In this document: one piece after another, positions 52,624-61,760 of the stretch
How the letters are laid out: every line of letters starts with the position of its first letter
Position numbering within the stretch: the stretch's first letter is position 1
Assembly: GCA_035249905.1 (NCBI GenBank)
Contig: DATFFT010000018.1
Location: 24,022 to 88,021 of the forward strand
Reading direction: 5' to 3'
Origin: JAOUEA01 sp035249905
GTDB taxonomy: Bacteria > Actinomycetota > UBA4738 > HRBIN12
Length of the DNA: 64,000 bases
Made by a program: the position numbers and the translations under genes
Notes under the pieces: generated by a model
Databases searched by the model: none
Seen by the model: the letters and a program-made list of their open reading frames with translations, nothing else
What the model was told of the DNA's origin: nothing

Positions 52624-54996
52624 ATGTCCGACATCGACACGCCAGAGATCGATCAGCCAGAGATCGATCAGCAGGTCCTTCCACTGCTTCCGCTGACCAC
52701 CGGAGTCGTGCTTCCCGGCATGGTCGTGACGCTCACCCTGGAGACCGACGAGGCGCATTCGGCCGCCACGGCCGCAGCGTCGACCGACGATGCGCTGCTG
52801 CTGCTCGTGCCCAAGATCGACGGAAGCTACGCGCGGGTCGGCACGATCGCCAAGATCGAGGAGCTGGGTCAGACGCGTTCGGGTGTCGAGGCCCTCGTGA
52901 TCCGCGGGATCGCGCGTGCCGTCGTCGGTGTGGGCGTCCCCGGCACGGGCGAGGCGGTCTGGGTGCAGGCCGAGGCGGTCGACGAGGGTGAACCGACCCC
53001 ACGAACCCGCGAGCTCGCCCGCGAGTACCGGGCGGTCATCGAGAACATCGTCGAGGCCCGGGGCGTGCCGCAGGTCGCGGAGTTCCTCCGCGGCATCGAC
53101 GACCCTGGACAGATCGCCGACACGAGCGGCTACTCGCCCGATCTCAGCTTCGAGCAGAAGGTGCAGGTCCTCGAGACCGCCGACGTCGAGGCCAGGCTCG
53201 AGCTCGTGGTCGCATGGGCGAGGGACACCCTCGCCGAGCTCGAGCTGAAGGACAAGATCCGCACCGACGTCAGCGAGGGCATGGAGAAGCGCCAGCGCGA
53301 GTTCCTGTTGCGGGAGCAGATGAGCGCGATCCGCAAGGAACTCGGTGAGGACGGCGAGGAAGACGTCGTCGAGGAGTACCGGACCAAGATCGCCGACGCG
53401 GACATGCCCGACGACGTTCGCGAGCAGGCCGAGAAGGAGCTGGGTCGGCTCGAGCGCACGAGCGAGCAGTCGCCCGAGTACGGGTGGATCCGCACGTACC
53501 TCGACTGGTTGATCGACGTGCCGTGGTCGGTCCGCACCGACGACAACCTCGAGATCGCCGATGCGCGAGCGGTGCTCGACGCCGACCACGAGGGTCTCGA
53601 CGACGTGAAGGACCGCATCCTCGAGTACCTCGCCGTCCGGAAGCTGCGCGCCGAGCGTGGCCTCGGCGAGGCGACCGGGCGCGGCTCGGGCGCGATCCTG
53701 ACACTGGTCGGGCCCCCCGGCGTCGGCAAGACATCGCTGGGCGAGTCGGTCGCGCGTGCCCTCGGGCGGAAGTTCGTGCGCGTCTCGCTCGGCGGAATCC
53801 ACGACGAGGCCGAGATCCGCGGGCACCGGCGCACCTACGTCGGAGCGCTGCCGGGCCGCATCGTGCGGGCGCTGAAGGACGCCGGCTCGAAGAACCCCGT
53901 GATGATGCTCGACGAGATCGACAAGGTCGGCGCCGACTGGCGCGGCGACCCCTCGAGCGCGTTGCTCGAGGTGCTCGACCCGGCGCAGAACCACACGTTC
54001 CGCGACCACTACCTCGACGTCGACCTCGACCTGAGCGAGGTGCTGTTCATCACGACGGCGAACGTGGCTGAGACGATCCCCGGCCCGCTGTTCGATCGCA
54101 TGGAAGTGATCCGCATCGACGGGTACACCGAGGACGAGAAGGTCGCGATCGCGAAGCACCACCTGGTGGCTCGCCAGCGCGAGCGCAACGGTCTGCGCGA
54201 GGACGAGGTGACGTTCACCGACGCCGCCCTCCGCACGATCGTCGGCGACTACACGCGGGAAGCCGGAGTCCGCAACCTCGAGCGTGAGCTCGGCAAGGCG
54301 TTGCGCAAGGTGGCGACGAGGATCGCCGGCGGAGACGCCGAGGCGCCCGTCACGATCGACGCCGATGACGTGCGCGAGTACCTCGGGCGCCAGAAGTTCT
54401 TCTTCGAGGCCGCCGAACGCACGGCCGTGCCCGGCGTCGCGACCGGCCTCGCGGTGACCGGCGTCGGCGGCGATGTGCTGTTCATCGAGGCGAGCCGCGA
54501 GGAGGACGGCGAGAAGGACGGCCTCACCCTGACCGGCCAGCTCGGCGACGTCATGAAGGAATCTGCCCAGATCGCGCTCAGCTACGTGCGATCGCACGCC
54601 GAGGAGCTCGGCATCGCCCCGGAGCGCCTGCGGGGCCGGTTCCACGTGCACGTGCCCGCCGGTGCCGTCCCCAAGGACGGCCCCAGCGCCGGTGTGACGA
54701 TGACGACCGCCCTCGTCTCATTGCTCACCGATACGCCGGTCCGGGCCGAGGTGGGCATGACCGGCGAGGTCACGCTGCAGGGTCGCGTGCTGCCGATCGG
54801 CGGCGTGAAGCAGAAGGTGCTCGCCGCTCACCGCTCTGGCCTGAAGGACGTCGTGCTGCCCAAGCGGAACGAGGGCGACCTCGACGACGTGCCCGAGCAG
54901 GTGCGCGAGCAGATGACGTTCCACGTCGCCGAGAGCATCGACGCGGTGCTCGCGATCGCGTTCGGGTCGACGGAAGCAGTAGATTCAGCCGCGTGA
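52624..54996 (+). CDS. lon: ATP-dependent protease Lon
   Basis: The 790-residue protein has an N-terminal substrate domain (~18-220), a coiled region, an AAA+ module with Walker A GPPGVGKTS (~362-370) and MLDEIDKVG, and a C-terminal protease domain with catalytic Ser688 (KDGPSAG) and Lys731 (GGVKQK), the same 43-residue spacing as E. coli. It degrades misfolded and regulatory proteins. The first codons contain a 15-bp tandem duplication (52642-52656 and 52657-52671) encoding PEIDQ twice. An internal promoter for the next gene lies in its 3' end. Confidence 0.96.
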   Translation: MSDIDTPEIDQPEIDQQVLPLLPLTTGVVLPGMVVTLTLETDEAHSAATAAASTDDALLLLVPKIDGSYARVGTIAKIEELGQTRSGVEALVIRGIARAVVGVGVPGTGEAVWVQAEAVDEGEPTPRTRELAREYRAVIENIVEARGVPQVAEFLRGIDDPGQIADTSGYSPDLSFEQKVQVLETADVEARLELVVAWARDTLAELELKDKIRTDVSEGMEKRQREFLLREQMSAIRKELGEDGEEDVVEEYRTKIADADMPDDVREQAEKELGRLERTSEQSPEYGWIRTYLDWLIDVPWSVRTDDNLEIADARAVLDADHEGLDDVKDRILEYLAVRKLRAERGLGEATGRGSGAILTLVGPPGVGKTSLGESVARALGRKFVRVSLGGIHDEAEIRGHRRTYVGALPGRIVRALKDAGSKNPVMMLDEIDKVGADWRGDPSSALLEVLDPAQNHTFRDHYLDVDLDLSEVLFITTANVAETIPGPLFDRMEVIRIDGYTEDEKVAIAKHHLVARQRERNGLREDEVTFTDAALRTIVGDYTREAGVRNLERELGKALRKVATRIAGGDAEAPVTIDADDVREYLGRQKFFFEAAERTAVPGVATGLAVTGVGGDVLFIEASREEDGEKDGLTLTGQLGDVMKESAQIALSYVRSHAEELGIAPERLRGRFHVHVPAGAVPKDGPSAGVTMTTALVSLLTDTPVRAEVGMTGEVTLQGRVLPIGGVKQKVLAAHRSGLKDVVLPKRNEGDLDDVPEQVREQMTFHVAESIDAVLAIAFGSTEAVDSAA
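54980..54985 (+). promoter_or_regulatory. -10 box inside lon for the next gene
   Basis: TAGATT with 7 nt to GTG 54993, which itself overlaps the lon stop by 4 nt. Confidence 0.45.
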
Positions 54997-55586
54997 ACCT
55001 CGCGGTGCTCGGAGCGGCCGGTCGCACCGGCCGCTCCCTCGTGGCCCAGGCTCTCGAACGCGGTCACTCCGTGACCGCGTTCGTCCGTCCCACCCCCGTT
55101 CCGTTCGCAGGGGTCGACCGGGTGGTGACGGGAGACGCGCGCAACGCCGACGCCGTGCGTTCCGCGCTTCAGGACGCCGACGCGGTGGTGTCGGCCATGG
55201 GTCCCGCGGGCTCGGAGCCCGGCACGGTGTACTCCGACGGGATCGGCACCGTGATCCGCACGATGTCCGAAGCCGGGCCACGGCGCCTGGTGATATCCGC
55301 GAACTCGCGCGTGCTGGACGACCGGGAGCTCTGGGGTGCCTACGCGGGCGTGTCCCGTGAACATCGCGCGGCGCTTGCCGGGTTGCGCGCCAGCCACCTC
55401 GGCTGGACCGTGGTCTGTACCCCCCTCCTGTCCGACGAGGAGCCCCGTGGTGGATACGCGTCCGCCGTGGACGAACGCAGCGCGGGCTCGTCGATCACGC
55501 GCGCCGACTTCGCGACGGCGCTGCTCGACGCCATCGACCACCCGGCATGGGCCGGTCGCGTCGTCGACGTCTCGAACCCGGACTGA
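54993..55586 (+). CDS. NAD(P)-binding Rossmann protein (atypical SDR)
   Basis: The 197-residue protein has a Rossmann start (MNLAVLGAAGRTGRSLVAQAL, TGxxGxxG-like) and the short atypical-SDR pattern VVTGDARNADAVRSAL, DADAVVSAMGP, RLVISANSRVL. It resembles NAD(P)H-binding proteins of the YwnB/flavin-reductase type. It lacks an obvious Tyr-x-x-x-Lys catalytic motif. Probably a redox sensor or reductase of unknown substrate. Its GTG 54993 overlaps lon. Confidence 0.75.
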   Translation: MNLAVLGAAGRTGRSLVAQALERGHSVTAFVRPTPVPFAGVDRVVTGDARNADAVRSALQDADAVVSAMGPAGSEPGTVYSDGIGTVIRTMSEAGPRRLVISANSRVLDDRELWGAYAGVSREHRAALAGLRASHLGWTVVCTPLLSDEEPRGGYASAVDERSAGSSITRADFATALLDAIDHPAWAGRVVDVSNPD

Positions 55587-55643
55587 CTCGGGCGCTCCGT
55601 CGGGCCATCTCTAAGCTGGACGCGTGTCCCTCACTCGGTCCGC

Positions 55644-56537
55644 ATGCTCGAGCTGAACGGTCTGCGCCGCACGTTCGGCGACGTCGTCGCGCTCGACGAC
55701 GTGACGTTCGCCGTGCCCGAAGGGAAGATCGTCGGATTCGTCGGCCCCAACGGGGCAGGCAAGACCACAGCGATGCGGATCGCGCTCGGCGTGTTGACCC
55801 CCGACGCCGGCATCGTGCGATGGCGTGGGGGGCCGGTCGACGCCGGGATCCGGCGGCGGTTCGGCTACATGCCCGAGGAACGCGGCCTCTACCCGAAGAT
55901 GCGCGTGCTCGATCAGTTGGTCTATCTCGCGAGGCTGCACGGCGTCGGGCGCTCCGACGCCCGGTCCCGGGCCGCGGCCACCCTCGAGGTGCTCGGGGTC
56001 GCCGCCCGGAAGCACGATCGCGTCGAGACCCTCTCGCTCGGCAACCAGCAGCGCGTGCAGCTCGCCGCCGCGCTCGTGCACGAGCCCGCCCTGCTGGTGC
56101 TCGACGAGCCCTTCTCGGGCCTCGATCCCGTCGGCGTCGACGTGCTCTCCGGCGTGCTCCGACGCCAGGCCGCGAACCACGGCGTGCCCGTGGTCTTCTC
56201 GAGCCACCAGCTCGATCTCGTGGAGCGGCTCTGCGATTCCGTCGTGCTGATCGACGACGGACGCATCGTCGCTCACGGCACGATCGAGGAGCTCCGGTCC
56301 AAGCGTGAGCGGCGGCTCTTCCTCGTGCAGGTGCGAGGCTCCCACGACGGCTGGCACGGGTCGATCCCCGGGGTGGAGCTGTCGGAGACGACCCCCGAGG
56401 GCGATGTGCTCGAGCTGGCCGACGACGTCGACGAGCAGCGCGTGCTCGACGTCGCGAGGGCGTCGGGCGACGTCGAGCGGTTCGGACCGGTCCGTCCGAG
56501 CCTGGCAGAGCTCTTCCGTGAGGTCGTGGGCGCATGA
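55644..56537 (+). CDS. ABC exporter ATPase (NatA-like)
   Basis: The 297-residue ATPase has Walker A GPNGAGKTT, the Q-loop GYMPEERGLYPKMRVLDQLVYLA typical of NatA, LSLGNQQRVQLAAALVHEP as signature and LVLDEPFSGLDPVG as Walker B. It works with the permease next door, whose ATG overlaps it by 4 nt. It probably exports sodium or a small toxic compound. A TAAGCT -10 box is about 20 nt upstream. Confidence 0.88.
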   Translation: MLELNGLRRTFGDVVALDDVTFAVPEGKIVGFVGPNGAGKTTAMRIALGVLTPDAGIVRWRGGPVDAGIRRRFGYMPEERGLYPKMRVLDQLVYLARLHGVGRSDARSRAAATLEVLGVAARKHDRVETLSLGNQQRVQLAAALVHEPALLVLDEPFSGLDPVGVDVLSGVLRRQAANHGVPVVFSSHQLDLVERLCDSVVLIDDGRIVAHGTIEELRSKRERRLFLVQVRGSHDGWHGSIPGVELSETTPEGDVLELADDVDEQRVLDVARASGDVERFGPVRPSLAELFREVVGA

Positions 56538-57757
56538 GCAGCGAGCCGACGCTCGATACGACCCCGACCGACCGTGGCGCGTGGCGGCTCGTTGCCGCCA
56601 GGGACTTCGCGGTTCGGTTGCGAGACAAGGGATTCGTGATCTCGACCGCGATCACGCTCGCGGTTGTGTCGGTGTTCATCGTGATCAGCGCGTTCGGCGA
56701 CGACGACGGTCCCACGGTCTACCGGGTGGGGCTGGTCGGAGCGGAGGCGATCTCGCTCGAGCAGCCTCTGGAGCAGGCGACGGCGGACCGTGGAGCCGAA
56801 GTCGAGGTCTCGATCTTCGACGACGAGGGCGAGGCGGAAGCGGCGCTCAGGCGCGAGGAAGTCGAGGCGGTGCTCGAGGACGATCGCACGATCGCGGGTC
56901 TGACCGGTGTGCCGGAGGCTCTCAGGCAGATCGTGCAGGAGGCGGTGGTCCGAGAACGCATCCGCGCCGGCATGGATGAGGCGGGGGCCTCTCCGGCGGA
57001 GGTCGACGCACTGCTGGACCAGCCCCCGATCGAAGTCAGGACGGTCGAACCCCAGGACCCGAACCGCGACGAGAACGCGGGCATCGCGTTCATCGCGGTG
57101 TTGCTCGCCTACGGCCAGCTCTTCGGCTACGGGGTGTGGGTCGCCACCGGTGTGATCGAGGAGAAGTCCTCTCGCGTGGTCGAGATCCTGCTCTCGGCGA
57201 TCCGGCCACGCCAGCTGTTGGCCGGCAAGATCGCCGGCATCGGCCTGCTCGGCATCATGCAGCTCGCGTTCATCGCGACGTTCGCGATCGGTCTCTCGCT
57301 CGCCACCGGCACGCTGCGGGTGCCCGGCACCGCCATCGGCGTGGCGCTCGTCGTGCTCGCCTGGTTCGTGATGGGGTTCGCGTTCTACGCGGGCCTGTTC
57401 GCGGTTTCGGGTTCGCTCGTCTCCCGCACAGAGGAGCTCCAGAACGCCATGGTGCCGATCAACCTCATCATCTTCGTGTCCTTCTTCATCTCGATCGGCG
57501 CGCTCGAGAGCCCGGATTCGGCCCTGTCGGTAGTGGCCTCGATCCTTCCCTTCTCCTCCGCGCTCGCGATGCCGGTGCGCATCGCGATGGGGTCGGCGAC
57601 CCTCACACAGATCGTCGCGTCGATCGTGCTCCTCGCGGCGGGCACGGCGGCCCTCGTGCCGTTGTCCGCCAGGCTCTACGCGGGCGCCGTGCTGAAGACG
57701 GGGGCCCGGGTCAAGCTCCGCGACGCCTGGCGGTCGGCGTCGACGACGGAGGCCTGA
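56534..57757 (+). CDS. ABC-2 exporter permease (NatB-like)
   Basis: The 407-residue protein has one N-terminal TM helix, a ~150-residue extracellular domain, then five C-terminal helices, the layout of NatB/YhaP-like permeases. IEEKSSRVVEILLSAIRPRQLLAGKI is the characteristic ABC-2 coupling sequence. It pairs with the upstream ATPase. The following methyltransferase starts 7 nt after. Confidence 0.86.
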   Translation: MSSEPTLDTTPTDRGAWRLVAARDFAVRLRDKGFVISTAITLAVVSVFIVISAFGDDDGPTVYRVGLVGAEAISLEQPLEQATADRGAEVEVSIFDDEGEAEAALRREEVEAVLEDDRTIAGLTGVPEALRQIVQEAVVRERIRAGMDEAGASPAEVDALLDQPPIEVRTVEPQDPNRDENAGIAFIAVLLAYGQLFGYGVWVATGVIEEKSSRVVEILLSAIRPRQLLAGKIAGIGLLGIMQLAFIATFAIGLSLATGTLRVPGTAIGVALVVLAWFVMGFAFYAGLFAVSGSLVSRTEELQNAMVPINLIIFVSFFISIGALESPDSALSVVASILPFSSALAMPVRIAMGSATLTQIVASIVLLAAGTAALVPLSARLYAGAVLKTGARVKLRDAWRSASTTEA

Positions 57758-57764
57758 GGGCGGC

Positions 57765-58640
57765 GTGGGCTCGGTCACGTGGACCCGCGAGAACCTCCGC
57801 CACGCCCTGTCGGTGCTCCGGTACGGACGGAACCCGGCGGCCACGGTGTACGACAGCCTCGGCACCGACTTCTTCGCTGCGCTGGCCCCGGGGTGGCTGA
57901 ACCTGGGGCTGTGGGAGGGTGACGGCGCCGACTCCGACGAGGCTCCCGTCGCCGTGCGGCGGTTGGTCGAGGCGATCGCCCGCGAGCTGCCCGCCGGCGG
58001 TGACGTGCTCGACGTCGGGAACGGTCTCGGCGAGCAGGATCCGTTGATCGCCGCCACGGCCGAGACGCGCACGCTCGTCGCGGTCAACATCACGCTCTCC
58101 CAGCTCCTGGCGGGGAAGCGACGCCTGGCCGAAGCCCGTGCGAACGGCGTGAACGCCGATGCGACCCGCCTGCCGATGCGAGACGCGTCGTTCGACGGCG
58201 TGATCAGCGTCGAGGCCGCGTTCCACTTCTCCTCGAGGGCGGCGTTCTTCGACGAAGCCTTCCGCGTGCTGCGGCCCGGCGGCGTGCTCACGATGTCTGA
58301 CGTGGCGACCGCGCGCATGCCGCTGACCCCGGGCGAGGCCGTGGCGGCGTTCACGCAGATGCGCGCGTGGGGACTCGGAACGCACGCGGCCGCGACGGCC
58401 GACGAGATCGTGGCCGCTGCTCTCGACGCCGGCTTCATCGACGTCCGCGCCGAGCCGGTCGGGGAACGCGTGATCGGGCCGGCGCTTCGGTTCGTGCGCG
58501 ACCGCCTCGATCGCGACTCGGGGCAGGCGCCGCTGTTCTACCGGCTCGCCGTGCGCATCATGGTGCGACAGATCGAGCTGCTCTGGGAGCGGGGGATGCT
58601 CGACTACATCCTGCTCCACGGCACGAAGCCCGCCCGCTAG
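57765..58640 (+). CDS. SAM-dependent methyltransferase
   Basis: The 291-residue protein has the class I fold with motif I VLDVGNGLGEQDPLIAA (canonical third Gly present, second residue Asn), DATRLPMRDASFDGVISVEAAFHF and FRVLRPGGVLTMSDVA. It resembles UbiE/Erg6-like C- or N-methyltransferases. Its acceptor is unknown. It lies 7 nt after the exporter permease, so a small-molecule modification/export link is possible. Confidence 0.82.
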   Translation: MGSVTWTRENLRHALSVLRYGRNPAATVYDSLGTDFFAALAPGWLNLGLWEGDGADSDEAPVAVRRLVEAIARELPAGGDVLDVGNGLGEQDPLIAATAETRTLVAVNITLSQLLAGKRRLAEARANGVNADATRLPMRDASFDGVISVEAAFHFSSRAAFFDEAFRVLRPGGVLTMSDVATARMPLTPGEAVAAFTQMRAWGLGTHAAATADEIVAAALDAGFIDVRAEPVGERVIGPALRFVRDRLDRDSGQAPLFYRLAVRIMVRQIELLWERGMLDYILLHGTKPAR

Positions 58641-58713
58641 TCCAGTACGGACTACCGGCCGGAGGCGGGTCGGCTGGTGCAGCCTGGCCCGGTACCCGGA
58701 GAGGGGTGGGCCG

Positions 58714-58719
58714 TACGCT
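58714..58719 (+). promoter_or_regulatory. -10 box for leaderless glycosidase-like gene
   Basis: TACGCT with 6 nt to ATG 58726. Confidence 0.5.
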
Positions 58720-58725
58720 GGGGCG

Positions 58726-59646
58726 ATGACACGGCGGGCTTCCCCCCGGACGATCGCGATCGCCGTCTGCCTCGTGCTCGGGCTCGTCGCGACGATGGCG
58801 GTCATCGCGGGGCGCGACACGGGATCGGAGGTTGCGGAGCCGCTCGTGCGCCCCGATCCCGTGACGGGTCCGTTCGAAGGCCTGGGGGTGTGGGTCGACA
58901 TCTACGACGAGGAGGCGTGGGGCGACCCGGCCGGCACGATCGAGACGATGGTCGCCAACGGGGCGCGCACGCTGTACCTGCAGAGCTCGAACGCCGACCG
59001 CGACGTCGCGTTCGTGCACCCGGACGAGACCGCGGCGCTCCTCGAGGCGGCGCACGATCGGGGAGTCGCCGTGATCGCGTGGTACCTGCCGCACCTGACC
59101 GACCTCGATCGTGACCGGGATCGAGCGCGGGCGGCCATCGCCTTCGCCTCGCCGCGCGGAGACCGGTTCGACGGGTTCGCCCTCGACATCGAATCGCCTG
59201 CCGTGCGCGATCCGCTCCGCAGGAGCGAGCGGCTCATCAGGCTCTCCGGACGTCTGCGAGCGATCGCGGGCGATCGGTACCCGCTCGGGGCGATCGTTCC
59301 CTCGCCGGTCCGGTTGGTCGACGATGCGGCGTACTGGCCCGGCTTCCCGTGGGGCGCGCTGGCTCGAACCTACGACGCCGTGCTGCCGATGACGTACTTC
59401 ACGTTCCGCGTCGCCGGGCCGGCGGAGACCGTCACGTACGTCACCCGTGCCGTGCAGGAGATCCGGGCGGGCATCGGGTCCGACGACGTGCCGATCCACG
59501 TGATCGGAGGGCTCGCGAGAGACATGACCGTTCCTGAGACCAGGGCGTTCGTGCGCGCCGTGCGCGCTTCGGGCACGATCGGAGCGAGCACGTACACGCT
59601 TCCCTTCGTCACCCCGGAGCAGTGGGCGATCCTCGGACGTGTCTGA
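58726..59646 (+). CDS. Secreted TIM-barrel glycosidase-like protein of unknown function
   Basis: The 306-residue protein has one N-terminal TM helix or signal (~9-28) and an extracytoplasmic domain. GLGVWVDIYDEEAWGDPAGTIETMVANGARTLYLQ, VAVIAWYLPHLTDLDRD, RFDGFALDIESPAV and YDAVLPMTYFTFR look like successive beta-strands of a glycoside-hydrolase-type barrel, with DGFALDIES as a candidate acidic catalytic strand. I cannot name a family. It starts 85 nt after the methyltransferase. Confidence 0.6.
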   Translation: MTRRASPRTIAIAVCLVLGLVATMAVIAGRDTGSEVAEPLVRPDPVTGPFEGLGVWVDIYDEEAWGDPAGTIETMVANGARTLYLQSSNADRDVAFVHPDETAALLEAAHDRGVAVIAWYLPHLTDLDRDRDRARAAIAFASPRGDRFDGFALDIESPAVRDPLRRSERLIRLSGRLRAIAGDRYPLGAIVPSPVRLVDDAAYWPGFPWGALARTYDAVLPMTYFTFRVAGPAETVTYVTRAVQEIRAGIGSDDVPIHVIGGLARDMTVPETRAFVRAVRASGTIGASTYTLPFVTPEQWAILGRV

Positions 59647-59723
59647 ACCTCGGGATTGCCCCGTGGTTCCGCCGTCGATAGGCTCGGTCGTCCATCGCCG
59701 ACGGATCAGGAGGCCCACCCCCC

Positions 59724-60056
59724 ATGTCGATGCGATCGCGTTCCATCCGTCTGGCCGCCGTCGCGGTGCTCGCGATCGGGGCCGCCGCCTGCACGAAGAC
59801 GCTCGACACCGACGGGCTCGAGACCGAGCTCCAGAGCCAGATCGAGGAGCAGACCCAGAGCCCGATCACCTCGGTCGACTGTCCGGCGGACGTGAAGGTC
59901 GAGACAGGGGGCTCGTTCGACTGCACCGCCGAGCAGGAGGGGGGCGCCACCTTGACGATCCGGGTCACGCAGAGCGACGACCAGGGCAACGTGGAATGGA
60001 ACGTCGTCGACGCGACCGGCGATCCCGGAGCCGGGAACGGCGCCGGCGACGCCTGA
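59724..60056 (+). CDS. DUF4333-domain lipoprotein
   Basis: The 110-residue protein has a lipobox (LAIGAAAC, Cys23) and a DUF4333 domain: DGLETELQSQIEEQTQSPITSVDCPADVKVETGGSFDCTAEQEGGATLTIRVTQ. The two domain cysteines probably form a disulfide. DUF4333 proteins are actinobacterial envelope proteins of unknown role. AGGAGG precedes ATG 59724, and fabI follows 8 nt after the stop. Confidence 0.82.
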   Translation: MSMRSRSIRLAAVAVLAIGAAACTKTLDTDGLETELQSQIEEQTQSPITSVDCPADVKVETGGSFDCTAEQEGGATLTIRVTQSDDQGNVEWNVVDATGDPGAGNGAGDA

Positions 60057-60064
60057 GGAGGACC

Positions 60065-60847
60065 GTGCTGCTCGCAGGGAAGCGGTTCCTGATCACCGGC
60101 GTGCTCACGCCGCAGTCGATCGCGTTCTCGGCGGCGCGAGCGGTGCAGGAACAGGGCGGCGAGATCGTGCTGACGAACTTCGGCCGCGGGGTGAGCCTGA
60201 CCGAGAAGGTGGCGAAGCGGCTCCCCGACCCGCCCGACGTGCTCGAGCTCGACGTGAACGAGCCCGACCACTACGTGGCCGTGCGAGACGAGCTCGGCTC
60301 ACGCTGGGGATCGATCGACGGGTTCCTGCACGCGATCGCGTTCGCCCCCCAGGACGCGCTCGGGGGGAACTTCCTCAACACCGAGTGGGAGAGCGTCGCG
60401 ACGGCGATCCGCACGAGCGCGTTCTCGTTGAAGGAGCTCGCCACCGGCATGCTCCCGCTGATGGAGGAAGCCGGGGGCTCGATCGTCTCGCTCGATTTCG
60501 ACGCGACGGTCGCGTGGCCGATCTACGACTGGATGGGCGTGGCGAAGGCCGGGCTCGAGTCGGTGTCGCGATATCTCGCTCGCGACCTGGGGCCCAAGGG
60601 TGTGCGCGTGAACACCGTGAGCGCCGGGCCGCTGCGCACGATCGCGGGCAAGGGCATCCCCGGCTTCGACGCGATCACCGACTCCTGGGGCCGCCGCGCC
60701 CCGCTCGGGTGGGACGTCACCGACCCGACGCCCGTCGGCAACACCGTCGCGTTCCTGCTCTCGGACCTGTCGAAGGGCATCACGGGCGAGCTGATCCACG
60801 TCGACGGCGGCTTCCACGCGATGGGTACCGACCTGTCGTTCGATTGA
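60065..60847 (+). CDS. fabI: Enoyl-[acyl-carrier-protein] reductase (InhA/FabI type)
   Basis: The 260-residue SDR-family protein has the NADH-binding start FLITGVLTPQSIAFSAARAV, IDGFLHAIAFAPQDALGG and the active-site Tyr154-x6-Lys161 (IYDWMGVAK), the divergent spacing of FabI/InhA. It reduces trans-2-enoyl-ACP in fatty-acid elongation. GTG 60065 follows AGGAGG by 3 nt. It resembles mycobacterial InhA more than the E. coli enzyme. Confidence 0.9.
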   Translation: MLLAGKRFLITGVLTPQSIAFSAARAVQEQGGEIVLTNFGRGVSLTEKVAKRLPDPPDVLELDVNEPDHYVAVRDELGSRWGSIDGFLHAIAFAPQDALGGNFLNTEWESVATAIRTSAFSLKELATGMLPLMEEAGGSIVSLDFDATVAWPIYDWMGVAKAGLESVSRYLARDLGPKGVRVNTVSAGPLRTIAGKGIPGFDAITDSWGRRAPLGWDVTDPTPVGNTVAFLLSDLSKGITGELIHVDGGFHAMGTDLSFD

Positions 60848-60860
60848 GCGCCGACCTTCG

Positions 60861-61688
60861 TCAGGTGCCGTCCCACTGCCCGGCATAGGGGCCTCGGCCC
60901 GAGGCGCACGCCGCGCCGCAGCGGGCCGCGAATGCGAGCGCCCGGTCGACCTGCCAGCCGGATCCGAGCCCGAACGTGAGACCGGCGGCGAACGAATCCC
61001 CCGCGCCGTACGCGTCCCCCGCCAGCCCCCGTGAGACCTCGACGGCCTCGTATCGACCGGCCACCCCGCCCGCGGTCTCGTAGCGGCCGCCCGACGTTCC
61101 CTCCGTCCGAACGAGCAGCGGCGGCCGCCACGGCAGCAACTCCTGGTCGACGTGCTCGGCGGGGTCGCGCCGGCTGCCGACGAGCGCGTCGGGCACCACG
61201 TCGGCGTCGAGCAGCTCCTCGAGCGCCCTCGACGTCACGACCATGACCCGGGCCCGGCGCGCGCGCCGGAAGGCGTCGGCGTCGCCCGCGGTCACGTAGA
61301 CGGCGTCGGCCCCGTCGAGCAGCTCCCACGGCAGATCGTCCTCGCCGCGGGGCTCGAGGCGCCGTCCGAGCGTGGTGATCGTGCGCTCGCCCGCGGGATC
61401 GACGAGCGTGAGCGCGCGTCGCGTTCGGTCGGCCCGCGTCGCGACGTGCATCGTCAGGCCGAGCCCGGCGAGCTCCTTGGCCGCGCGCTCCCCGAGATCG
61501 TCGTCGCCGAGCGCCGTCAGGAAGTCGCACGCCCCCGCCAGCTTCGCGAGCTGCACCGCGGCCACGGCCCCGCCGCCGCCCGGCTCCTCCCACTCGTCGG
61601 TCGCGTGCGCGATGTCGCCCGGTCCGGGGATGCGGTCGACCGCCCCGAACCAGATCCACTCGACGTGCCCGATCACCGCGACGCGCAT
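60861..61688 (-). CDS. PfkB-family carbohydrate kinase
   Basis: The 275-residue protein has the ribokinase fold: VAVIGHVEWIWFGAVDRIPGPGD at the start, GGGGAVAAVQLAKL (substrate lid), and the anion-hole/catalytic motif GDAYGAGDSFAAGLTFGL with its Asp near the C-terminus. It phosphorylates a sugar or nucleoside; which one is not predictable. It converges on fabI with 13 nt between stops. Confidence 0.82.
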   Translation of the reverse strand: MRVAVIGHVEWIWFGAVDRIPGPGDIAHATDEWEEPGGGGAVAAVQLAKLAGACDFLTALGDDDLGERAAKELAGLGLTMHVATRADRTRRALTLVDPAGERTITTLGRRLEPRGEDDLPWELLDGADAVYVTAGDADAFRRARRARVMVVTSRALEELLDADVVPDALVGSRRDPAEHVDQELLPWRPPLLVRTEGTSGGRYETAGGVAGRYEAVEVSRGLAGDAYGAGDSFAAGLTFGLGSGWQVDRALAFAARCGAACASGRGPYAGQWDGT

Positions 61689-61760
61689 CGTGCCAGTGTC
61701 TCGCGGAACGGGCTTAGCCGTGTCACAGTCGTGGTGTCCCGCACCGATCGAGGGGGACGC

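Noticed and set aside
52528..54651. 707-codon minus-strand frame opposite lon
   Set aside because: Lon on the plus strand is unambiguous; this frame mirrors its codon bias and matches no family.
61695..61700. GACACT as a leaderless -10 for the PfkB kinase
   Set aside because: Spacing is right but the first conserved T is missing; not counted in the leaderless set.
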